From assembly GCA_016870675.1 (NCBI GenBank), contig VGAU01000125.1, positions 1 through 5,878 of the forward strand: a DNA stretch of 5,878 nucleotides, written 5' to 3'. A program made the position numbers and the translations under genes. Below the pieces are notes generated by a model. That model was not told where the DNA came from, did no database searches, and worked only from the letters and a program-made list of their open reading frames with translations. Source of the stretch: Actinomycetota bacterium. GTDB taxonomy: Bacteria > Actinomycetota > Humimicrobiia > Humimicrobiales > Humimicrobiaceae. This document shows, in pieces, positions 1-5,652 of the stretch (position 1 is its first letter; each line of letters starts with the position of its first letter).

Positions 1-1
1 G

Positions 2-904
2 GATGTTATAAAAGGTTTTGACTTTAGTCTGCTGCTGGAGCCAATGTATGGAGCAGCACAGGGTATATATAGAAGCATTATAGAAACATTCAATCCTAAA
101 AATCTTACGGAAATACATTCAGCTCTAAATCCGGCTTTTGGAGGTATAAGCCCCGAGCCTATTGGAGATAATCTTGCTGAAGCTGAAAGTATCCTTAAGG
201 ATAAAAAATGTAAATTGGCTATTTGTCTGGACGGCGACGGGGATAGAATTGCCGTCCTGGGAGAGAACGGAAATTATATTAGCGCACATCATATTTACGC
301 TATAGTTTTATGGTATTTAGCCACTAGAAAGAAAATGAAAGGTAAAGTGGTGAAGTCAGTAAATCTTTCCTCTATAGCGGATAAAATATGTTCAAAATAT
401 AATCTGGAGCTTATTACCACTCCTGTAGGGTTCAAATACATAGCAGAGGAAATTTTAAAAGGTGAAGTTATTATAGGCGGTGAAGAAAGTGGAGGTCTCT
501 GGGCAGGTGGAGACTTGCCGGAAAGAGACGGGATGCTCATAGGCTTAAAACTTTTAGAAATAATATGCAGTATGGGTATGACCATAAACCAGATTCTTGA
601 TAAGATTTATAGTGAATTTGGATATTTTGTATTTGACCGGATTGATTATAAAATTGACCTGCCCCGGAAAGAGAAGTTAAAGTCTATTCTGGAGAAAGGT
701 ATTCCCGAAATATTAAAAAACGCCGGTGCCGCAAAAGTTATTACTCTTGATGGATATAAGTATATCATGGAAGATGGAAGCTGGATAATGATAAGACCAT
801 CGGGGACCGAGTCGGTTGTAAGGATATACACGGAAGGTGAAGATAAGGAAAAAACAAATTATCTTCAGGATCTTGGTAAAAAAATTATAAGTAGCGTTTT
901 TTAA
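2..904 (+). CDS. Phosphoglucomutase/phosphomannomutase, C-terminal part (5' truncated by window edge)
   Basis: This is an alpha-D-phosphohexomutase, which interconverts sugar 6-phosphate and sugar 1-phosphate (glucose or mannose) in the cytoplasm. The reading frame is open from base 2, so the true start and the catalytic phosphoserine loop lie upstream, outside the window. About 300 residues are visible, covering part of domain 2 through domain 4. The metal-binding loop DGDGDR is at nt 230-247. The sugar-specificity loop GGEESGG is at nt 476-496 and is followed by PERDG. The phosphate-binding loop RPSGTE is at nt 794-811. The GEESGG...ERDG pattern resembles the bacterial/archaeal phosphohexomutases annotated as PGM/PMM, whose substrate cannot be assigned from sequence. 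The neighbouring isomerase and nucleotidyltransferase favour a role in nucleotide-sugar supply, with mannose-1-phosphate likely and glucose-1-phosphate possible. The gene ends in TAA, 55 nt before the next start. Family assignment is firm; substrate is inference. Confidence 0.93.
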   Translation, partial: DVIKGFDFSLLLEPMYGAAQGIYRSIIETFNPKNLTEIHSALNPAFGGISPEPIGDNLAEAESILKDKKCKLAICLDGDGDRIAVLGENGNYISAHHIYAIVLWYLATRKKMKGKVVKSVNLSSIADKICSKYNLELITTPVGFKYIAEEILKGEVIIGGEESGGLWAGGDLPERDGMLIGLKLLEIICSMGMTINQILDKIYSEFGYFVFDRIDYKIDLPRKEKLKSILEKGIPEILKNAGAAKVITLDGYKYIMEDGSWIMIRPSGTESVVRIYTEGEDKEKTNYLQDLGKKIISSVF

Positions 905-959
905 AAAATAATAAATTTTAGAAAGCAATATTAAAAACTTATAGTGAGAGGTATGTATT

Positions 960-2030
960 ATGAGTATTCTGGATAATCCGGAAAAAATTAAGGAAATTGA
1001 TAAAGAAGGAATGCTTGAGACTGAGGAAAAATTTTACCAGCAGATGCTGGACGCAAAAGAAATTGCAGATGGCGCCGATCTGGGAAATATAAAGGGAAAA
1101 GATTTTGAAGGTGTCGCCTTTTCAGGAATGGGGGGATCAGGTTTTGCCGGTGATATTATCAAAGCTTTAATAAAAGATGATATCAATATACCTGTTGAGG
1201 TTGTAAAAGGATATAATTTACCTTCTTTTGTAAAAAGTGGCTGGCTGGTAGTTCCGGTGAGTTATTCCGGAAATACTGAAGAAACAATCTCTGCAGCCAG
1301 TAAGGCATTGGACCGGGGATGTGAAATTCTTATTGTTTGTTCCGGGGGCGAGCTGGAGAGTATTGCCAGAAGCAATAACAAAACAATAATAAAAATACCG
1401 TCAGGACTGCAGCCCAGAGGCGCTATTGGTTATTTATTTTTTCCTGCTTATCTGGCTCTGGATCATCTTGATATTATGAAAATACCTTCCGGAGATATTG
1501 AAGAGACTCTGGATCTGATAAAAGAAAAAGCGGGTCTTTACAACAGGGAAGTTAGCAGTGATAAAAATTTTGCAAAGAAAATAGCCTTAAAAATTTCAGA
1601 CAATTTGCCTATAGTATACGGGACAGAAGGATTACTATCGGCAGTTGCTTATAGGCTGAAGTGTGAATTTAATGAGAATTCAAAAACACCCTGCTGGTGG
1701 AATGAATTTCCAGAATTGAATCATAATGAAACTGTTGGCTGGGAAAGGCTTAAGGGAACCACCAGAAAATTCGTACTTCTGGTTTTCAGGGAGAAGAATG
1801 AGGGAATAAGGATAAAGACACGTATTGATGTGACTTTAAATCTTATCAGGGAAAATGTAAGTGAGGTTATAGAAATACCGGTAGAAGGAAAATCAAAACT
1901 GGCAAAAGTATTATCGACGATGTATCTTGGAGATATAGTCAGTGTATATCTGGCACTTTTAGCTGGTATTGACCCAGGCCCGGTAGAAAAAATACAATCG
2001 CTGAAAGCTGAACTTTCAAAATTAAATTAA
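960..2030 (+). CDS. Bifunctional phosphoglucose/phosphomannose isomerase (SIS-domain type)
   Basis: This 356-residue cytoplasmic enzyme is predicted to isomerise fructose-6-phosphate with both glucose-6-phosphate and mannose-6-phosphate. Two SIS (sugar isomerase) domains are visible. The first, about residues 50-175, carries FSGMGGSGFAG (54-64) and SYSGNTEET (101-109), the phosphate-binding Ser/Thr-rich loops, plus QPRGAIGY (151-158). The second, about residues 205-356, carries FNENSKTP (237-244) and LNHNE (253-257). By comparison with archaeal PGI/PMI, Arg153, Glu239, His255 and a C-terminal Lys (probably Lys349, in SLKAEL) are the expected catalytic residues. The Glu-to-His spacing of 16 fits that family as I recall it. 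Length is close to the family's usual 300-350 residues. The ATG at 960 is preceded by GAGAGG at 946-951, 8 nt away. It lies between a phosphohexomutase and genes of SAM recycling. This type is distinct from classical PGI and from cupin-type PMI. Confidence 0.92.
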   Translation: MSILDNPEKIKEIDKEGMLETEEKFYQQMLDAKEIADGADLGNIKGKDFEGVAFSGMGGSGFAGDIIKALIKDDINIPVEVVKGYNLPSFVKSGWLVVPVSYSGNTEETISAASKALDRGCEILIVCSGGELESIARSNNKTIIKIPSGLQPRGAIGYLFFPAYLALDHLDIMKIPSGDIEETLDLIKEKAGLYNREVSSDKNFAKKIALKISDNLPIVYGTEGLLSAVAYRLKCEFNENSKTPCWWNEFPELNHNETVGWERLKGTTRKFVLLVFREKNEGIRIKTRIDVTLNLIRENVSEVIEIPVEGKSKLAKVLSTMYLGDIVSVYLALLAGIDPGPVEKIQSLKAELSKLN

Positions 2031-2069
2031 AAAGCAAGTGAAATAAAAAAATTAGAAAGGAAAGATTTA

Positions 2070-3326
2070 ATGAATTTTGATTTAAAAGATATCGGTTTAG
2101 CCAGAGAAGGTAAAAATAAAATAGAATGGGCTGCAAGAGAGATGCCGGTTCTAAGAGGGATCAGGGAAGATTTTTTAAAAAATAAGCCTCTTAAAAACCT
2201 GACTGTCGGGGCCTGCCTGCATGTTACTTCAGAAACAGCAAATCTTATGATTACTTTAAAAGAAGGAGGGGCCAATGCGGCTTTATGTGCGTCCAATCCC
2301 TTAAGTACCCAGGATGATGTAGCAGCTTCACTGGTTGAGGATTTTAAAATTAAGGTATTTGCCATAAAAGGCGAGGATAATAAGACATATTACAAGCATA
2401 TAAACAGTGTTCTTGACATCAAACCCCAGGTTACTATGGATGATGGGGCAGACTTGATTTCAACTATTCACAGCAGCAGAAAAGAGTTGCTGGGAGGAGT
2501 GTATGGCGGTACGGAAGAGACAACAACAGGAGTGACAAGGCTTAAGAGCATGGAAAAAAATGGCGTACTTTTTTATCCGATCATTGCCGTAAATGATGCC
2601 AGGACCAAGCATTTTTTTGATAACCGGTATGGGACCGGGCAAAGCACTATTGACGGAATCTTGAGGGCAACCAACATCCTGTTTGCCGGTAAGAAGTTTG
2701 TTATTGCTGGTTACGGCTGGTGCGGAAGGGGAATAGCTACAAGAGCTAAAGGAATGGGTGCTTCTGTGATAATACTGGAGATAGATCCCTTAAGGGCATT
2801 AGAAGCTAAACTGGACGGATATGATGTAATGAGCTCCAGGGAAGCTGCAAAAGTGGGGGATATTTTTGTATCGGCTACCGGTAACAAAAATGTAATAGGC
2901 GAGGTAATTTTAAACAGTTGCAAGGATGATGTAATTTTAGCCAACTCCGGTCATTTTGATGCTGAGATTGATTTGAACTACCTCAAGACAAATAGTAAAT
3001 CGAAAAGAAAGGTCAGACCTTTTGTTGAAGAATATCTTATGAAAGACGGAAGGAAGATATATGTTCTTGCTGAAGGAAGACTGGTGAATCTGAGCGCTGC
3101 TGAAGGTCATCCAGCCAGTGTTATGGATATGAGTTTTGCAAACCAGGCTTTAAGTGTAAAATATATCTTTGAAAATAGCAGCAGTCTTTTAAAAAAGGTT
3201 TATTCAGTCCCGGAAGAAATTGACAGGAAGATAGCAAAACTCAAACTGGAGAGCATGGGAGTGAAAATAGATAAATTAACACATGAGCAGGAGGAATATC
3301 TTAGTTCATGGAAAATGGGAACATAA
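2070..3326 (+). CDS. ahcY: Adenosylhomocysteinase (S-adenosyl-L-homocysteine hydrolase)
   Basis: This NAD-dependent cytoplasmic enzyme reversibly splits S-adenosylhomocysteine, the inhibitory product of SAM-dependent methylation, into adenosine and homocysteine. The 418 residues match the short form, which lacks the extra insertion of many proteobacterial and eukaryotic-like enzymes. Substrate-domain motifs are MDDGADL (123-129), GGTEETTTG (146-154) and VNDARTKHFFDNRYGTGQS (174-192). Lys180, Asp184 and Asn185 match human Lys186, Asp190 and Asn191, and Asp125 and Glu149 match Asp131 and Glu156. Human Cys195 is replaced by Thr189, as in archaeal and Thermotoga-type enzymes. The Rossmann loop GYGWCGRG is at 214-221. 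NSGHFDAEID (292-301) and GHPASVMDMSFANQ (346-359) carry the conserved histidines 295 and 347. The C-terminus YLSSWKMGT is the archaeal-like tail rather than the Lys/Tyr-ending one. The ATG at 2070 follows GAAAGG (2055-2060) by 9 nt. Its end overlaps the next gene. Confidence 0.96.
   Translation: MNFDLKDIGLAREGKNKIEWAAREMPVLRGIREDFLKNKPLKNLTVGACLHVTSETANLMITLKEGGANAALCASNPLSTQDDVAASLVEDFKIKVFAIKGEDNKTYYKHINSVLDIKPQVTMDDGADLISTIHSSRKELLGGVYGGTEETTTGVTRLKSMEKNGVLFYPIIAVNDARTKHFFDNRYGTGQSTIDGILRATNILFAGKKFVIAGYGWCGRGIATRAKGMGASVIILEIDPLRALEAKLDGYDVMSSREAAKVGDIFVSATGNKNVIGEVILNSCKDDVILANSGHFDAEIDLNYLKTNSKSKRKVRPFVEEYLMKDGRKIYVLAEGRLVNLSAAEGHPASVMDMSFANQALSVKYIFENSSSLLKKVYSVPEEIDRKIAKLKLESMGVKIDKLTHEQEEYLSSWKMGT
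3289..3294 (+). promoter_or_regulatory. Ribosome binding site for mtnA, inside ahcY
   Basis: A perfect AGGAGG lies within the ahcY coding region, 13 nt before the mtnA ATG at 3308. It is the strongest Shine-Dalgarno match in the window and supports the overlapping start, although the spacing is longer than the usual 5 to 9 nt. Its placement implies ribosomes finishing ahcY can also load mtnA. Confidence 0.75.
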
Positions 3327-4399
3327 GCCGTTACCCTGGAGAGAGCAGGGTATGCACTCTTTTATGGAAAAAATCTGTTTTGAAATTAATAGACCAGAGA
3401 AAACTTCCTTTTGAAGAAGTATATGTGTGTTGTAAATCGGCAGATAGTGTAGCCAGAGCTATAAAAGATATGGTTGTAAGGGGAGCGCCTGCAATTGGAG
3501 TCGCTGCCGGTTATGGTGTTGCGCTGGCAGCATTAAAATTTAGGGGAGAAGATAAGGAAAAATTTGCAGATTATATAAATGAGAATATAAAATTACTTTC
3601 CGGGACACGGCCGACGGCTGTAAATTTATTCTGGGCACTGGATAGAATGAAAAAAATTTTAACCAGTGATAAGAACATGGAAGTGGAAAAAATTAAGATC
3701 AAATTAATAGAAGAGGCCGAAGAAATTGGAAAGCAGGATCTGGAGATTAACTGGAAAATTGGACAGAATGGAAAGAAAATCTTCGATAAGGCAACCGGTA
3801 AAATTAAAATCCTTACTCATTGCAATGCAGGAGCGCTTGCAACTTCAGGCTATGGTACCGCACTTGCAGTAATAAGAAGTTTGGATGCGGAAGGAAAAGT
3901 GGCAAATGTGATAGTAGATGAGACCAGACCATTTCTTCAAGGGGCAAGACTTACCGCGTGGGAACTTCACCAGGAAGAAATTCCCTTTTTTATTATATCT
4001 GATAATATGGCAGGGTATTTTATGTCAATAGGAGAGGTTGATACGGTACTTGTTGGTGCGGACAGGATAGCTTCAAATGGTGATGCGGCAAATAAAATAG
4101 GAACTTTAAGCCTGTCCATACTTGCTAGGTACTACGGGATACCATTTTATGTTGCTGCTCCAATCTCAACTGTTGATAAAAAAATAGAAAGTGGGGATAA
4201 TATCCCTATAGAATATAGAGATGAAAAAGAAGTGAGAGAAGTTTTAGGAAAAATTATTATCCCGGAATTTATGTCAGTAAAAAATCCGGCTTTTGATGTC
4301 ACACCGGCTGAAAATGTAACTGCAATTATAACTGAAGAGGGGGTAATCTATCCTCCTTACAAAAAGAATATTGGTAAAATTTTTAAAGGTAAGAGATAA
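3308..4399 (+). CDS. mtnA: Methylthioribose-1-phosphate isomerase
   Basis: This 363-residue cytoplasmic enzyme of the eIF2B-alpha/beta/delta-like fold is predicted to convert 5-methylthioribose-1-phosphate to 5-methylthioribulose-1-phosphate in methylthioadenosine recycling. Motifs appear in family order: VRGAPAIGVAAGYG (57-70), GTRPTAVNLFWAL (99-111), THCNAGALATSGYGTAL (170-186), DETRPFLQGARLTAWEL (204-220) and GADRIASNGDAANKIGT (250-266). Cys172 and Asp252 match the catalytic Cys/Asp pair known from Bacillus MtnA. This separates it from ribose-1,5-bisphosphate isomerases and eIF2B subunits only in part, because relatives share these residues. The start lies inside ahcY with a 19-nt overlap. 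A TAG at 3302-3304 in the same frame rules out any earlier start, so ATG 3308 is the first possible. An AGGAGG at 3289-3294 supports it at a rather long 13-nt spacing. Translational coupling to ahcY is likely. The last residues, IGKIFKGKR, are copied in the spacer downstream. Confidence 0.94.
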   Translation: MENGNISRYPGESRVCTLLWKKSVLKLIDQRKLPFEEVYVCCKSADSVARAIKDMVVRGAPAIGVAAGYGVALAALKFRGEDKEKFADYINENIKLLSGTRPTAVNLFWALDRMKKILTSDKNMEVEKIKIKLIEEAEEIGKQDLEINWKIGQNGKKIFDKATGKIKILTHCNAGALATSGYGTALAVIRSLDAEGKVANVIVDETRPFLQGARLTAWELHQEEIPFFIISDNMAGYFMSIGEVDTVLVGADRIASNGDAANKIGTLSLSILARYYGIPFYVAAPISTVDKKIESGDNIPIEYRDEKEVREVLGKIIIPEFMSVKNPAFDVTPAENVTAIITEEGVIYPPYKKNIGKIFKGKR

Positions 4400-4439
4400 A
4401 TAATGAAAGCGGTGTTGAACTAAAATGAATAAAAGAGGC
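4370..4439 (+). repeat. Tandem duplication of the mtnA/nucleotidyltransferase junction, copy 1
   Basis: This unit starts in the last ten codons of mtnA (ATT GGT AAA ATT TTT AAA...) and runs through the stop codon to ATGAATAAAAGAGGC. The next copy begins immediately, at 4440. The first 35 bases match copy 2 with three substitutions, at an offset of exactly 70 nt. The end of the unit also matches, since TGTTGAACTAAAATGAATAA resembles TGTAGAGTTATAATGAATAA just before the downstream gene. Copy 1 lacks about 14 nt found in the middle of copy 2. Confidence 0.85.
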
Positions 4440-4469
4440 ATTGGTAAAATTTTTAAAAATAAGAGGTAA
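4425..4469 (+). other. Possible 14-codon minicistron, MNKRGIGKIFKNKR, made by the duplication
   Basis: This small frame fuses a copy of the downstream gene's start (ATG AAT AAA) to a copy of the mtnA C-terminal tail (IGKIFKNKR) and ends at TAA. It has the same frame as the nucleotidyltransferase gene but is separated from it by stops at 4467 and 4485. There is no good Shine-Dalgarno site before it. The peptide is strongly basic. It is most simply a by-product of the duplication. Translation is unproven. Confidence 0.25.
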
Positions 4470-4479
4470 ATAATAAGAG

Positions 4480-4509
4480 ATGAATAACGGAGGCAGTGTA
4501 GAGTTATAA
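4480..4509 (+). other. Possible 9-codon upstream minicistron whose stop overlaps the nucleotidyltransferase start (TAATG)
   Basis: ATG at 4480 opens MNNGGSVEL and stops at TAA 4507-4509, sharing the A of the next gene's ATG in a TAATG arrangement typical of translational coupling. It covers the GGAGG at 4489-4493, so its translation would affect use of that site. No strong ribosome site precedes it, only AATAAGAG. It may be fortuitous, as such short frames are common by chance. Confidence 0.25.
4489..4493 (+). promoter_or_regulatory. Probable ribosome binding site for the nucleotidyltransferase gene
   Basis: GGAGG in the context AACGGAGGCAG is the only good purine-rich match upstream of ATG 4509. 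The gap of 15 nt is unusually long. The alternative in-frame ATG at 4527 (Met7) would be further still and would start at MVLAAG, removing six residues. I keep 4509 because most relatives have a few residues before the VLAAG strand. Confidence 0.5.
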
Positions 4510-5645
4510 TGAATAAGAGCAAAGCTATGGTGCTGGCAGCAGGTCTGGGAACAAGGCTGAGACCACTGACAGACTTAATCTCCAAGCCGATGGCTCCCAT
4601 AGTTAACAGACCGGTTATGGAACATATTATAAGACTTCTGGTAAAACACAATTTTATTGATATTGTTTGCAATCTGCACTGGTATCCGGATGAAATAAGA
4701 AATTATTTTTGTGATGGATCAAAATGGGGAGTAAACATAGTTTATTCCTATGAGAAAGAGCTGCTGGGAACCGCAGGAGGAGTAAAGAATGTAGAAGATT
4801 TTTTTGAAGATAGTACTTTTTTAGTTATAAGCGGCGATGCCCTTACCGATATTGATCTAACTGATGCTGTAAAATTCCATAAAGGGAAAGGTGGTGTGGC
4901 AACACTCATTTTAACTGAAGTCGAAGATACTTCCCAGTATGGGGTGGTGCTGGTGGATGAAAATATGAAGATAAAGGGCTTCCAGGAAAAACCTCTAGGT
5001 GGTGAGGACAAATCAAACCTGGCAAACAGCGGAATATATATTTTTGAACCGGAAATATTTAATTATTTACCTCCCCGGGGACAGTTTTGTGATTTTGGTA
5101 AGAATCTTTTTCCTGACCTACTCAGTAAAAATGTTTTATATTATGGTTACCGTCATAGTCAATATTGGAATGATGTGGGAGGTCTGGACCAGTACCAGCA
5201 GGGTAATTTTGACGCACTTGAAGGTAAAGTTAAGGTTGATATTCCCGGAAAGAAAATTAAAGAAGGGGTCTGGGTAGGAAAAAATTGCAAGATTCAGGAA
5301 GGGGTAGTAATAATTCCTCCAGTATGTATCGGAGATAATTGTACTATAAAGAAAGATGCAAAACTTTTTGGTCCTATAATTCTGGGCAATGATACTGTTG
5401 TAGGTGAAAGAGCAGTTTTGTACAGAGGTATAAAATGGGGCAGCGGTTATATAGGAAAAGATGCTTCCCTGATTGGTGCAATTATAGGATATGATACAAA
5501 AATAAAAGACAAGGCTTCGATTCTGGAAAAAGCAGTCATAGGTTCTAAGAGTGTTATAAAAGATGGAATAAAAATCCATCCAAGTGTAAAAGTTATGTCC
5601 AATAAAGTAATTGATATTGATACAGAAAATACCAGGAAAAATTAA
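4509..5645 (+). CDS. Sugar-1-phosphate nucleotidyltransferase with left-handed beta-helix, probable mannose-1-phosphate guanylyltransferase
   Basis: This 378-residue cytoplasmic enzyme is predicted to join a nucleoside triphosphate and a sugar 1-phosphate to make an NDP-sugar and pyrophosphate. The nucleotidyltransferase domain (about residues 5-235) has the signature GLGTRLRPLTDLISKP (12-27), LLGTAGGV (85-92), the metal-binding SGD (108-110), FQEKP (158-162), NSGIYIF (173-179) and WNDVGG (220-225, second metal Asp222). Residues 250-365 form hexapeptide repeats (VWVGKN, CIGDN, ILGND, AVIGSK and others) of a left-handed beta-helix. The EHIIRLLVKH segment and the WxDVG...YQQGNFDALEGKV..DIPG stretch resemble the bacterial GDP-mannose pyrophosphorylase class, often fused to a phosphohexomutase domain. 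Here that domain is absent and the protein ends at the expected junction. Glucose-1-phosphate specificity is not excluded. It follows mtnA after a 109-nt spacer that carries the duplicated junction. Confidence 0.88.
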   Translation: MNKSKAMVLAAGLGTRLRPLTDLISKPMAPIVNRPVMEHIIRLLVKHNFIDIVCNLHWYPDEIRNYFCDGSKWGVNIVYSYEKELLGTAGGVKNVEDFFEDSTFLVISGDALTDIDLTDAVKFHKGKGGVATLILTEVEDTSQYGVVLVDENMKIKGFQEKPLGGEDKSNLANSGIYIFEPEIFNYLPPRGQFCDFGKNLFPDLLSKNVLYYGYRHSQYWNDVGGLDQYQQGNFDALEGKVKVDIPGKKIKEGVWVGKNCKIQEGVVIIPPVCIGDNCTIKKDAKLFGPIILGNDTVVGERAVLYRGIKWGSGYIGKDASLIGAIIGYDTKIKDKASILEKAVIGSKSVIKDGIKIHPSVKVMSNKVIDIDTENTRKN

Positions 5646-5652
5646 TAAAAAT

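Larger units (their letters stand above)
4440..4520 (+). repeat. Tandem duplication of the mtnA/nucleotidyltransferase junction, copy 2
   Basis: This unit begins with a second copy of the mtnA tail. In the frame of the repeat it would read IGKIFKNKR followed by a stop, against IGKIFKGKR in mtnA itself. It ends in the true start of the nucleotidyltransferase gene at 4509. Compared with copy 1 it has roughly 14 extra bases in two blocks, around 4478-4485 and 4491-4496, which create the GGAGG used by that gene. The three differences in the first 35 bases show that the duplication is not recent. Confidence 0.85.

Noticed and set aside
917..945. Promoter-like TTTAGA and TATAGT with a 17-nt spacer before the isomerase gene
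   Set aside because: A start expected about 7 nt after 945 would lie beyond most of the GAGAGG ribosome site at 946-951 and leave almost no leader. In AT-rich DNA such matches are frequent by chance.
2031..2069. Possible SAH or SAM riboswitch before ahcY
   Set aside because: The gap is only 39 nt, A-rich and without paired stems, which is too short for any known SAH or SAM riboswitch.
4375..4390. AAAATTTTTAAA elements as a terminator between mtnA and the next gene
   Set aside because: There is no GC-rich stem. The short A/T palindrome is part of the mtnA coding end and occurs again only because of the duplication.
4403..4423. Tiny frame MKAVLN that looks like the start of a nucleotidyltransferase (MKAV..AGG)
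   Set aside because: Six codons are too few to separate a relic of an earlier gene start from chance, and the following sequence shows no AGG or GTRLRP remnant.
4274..4672. Minus-strand frame of 132 codons across the mtnA/nucleotidyltransferase junction
   Set aside because: Its hydrophobic look comes from the reverse complement of Lys/Asn/Ile codons. It covers the repeat and two real gene ends, and nothing recognisable is encoded.
4999..5277. Plus-strand 92-codon frame inside the nucleotidyltransferase gene
   Set aside because: It is an out-of-frame reading of a well-conserved gene with no motif or ribosome site of its own.
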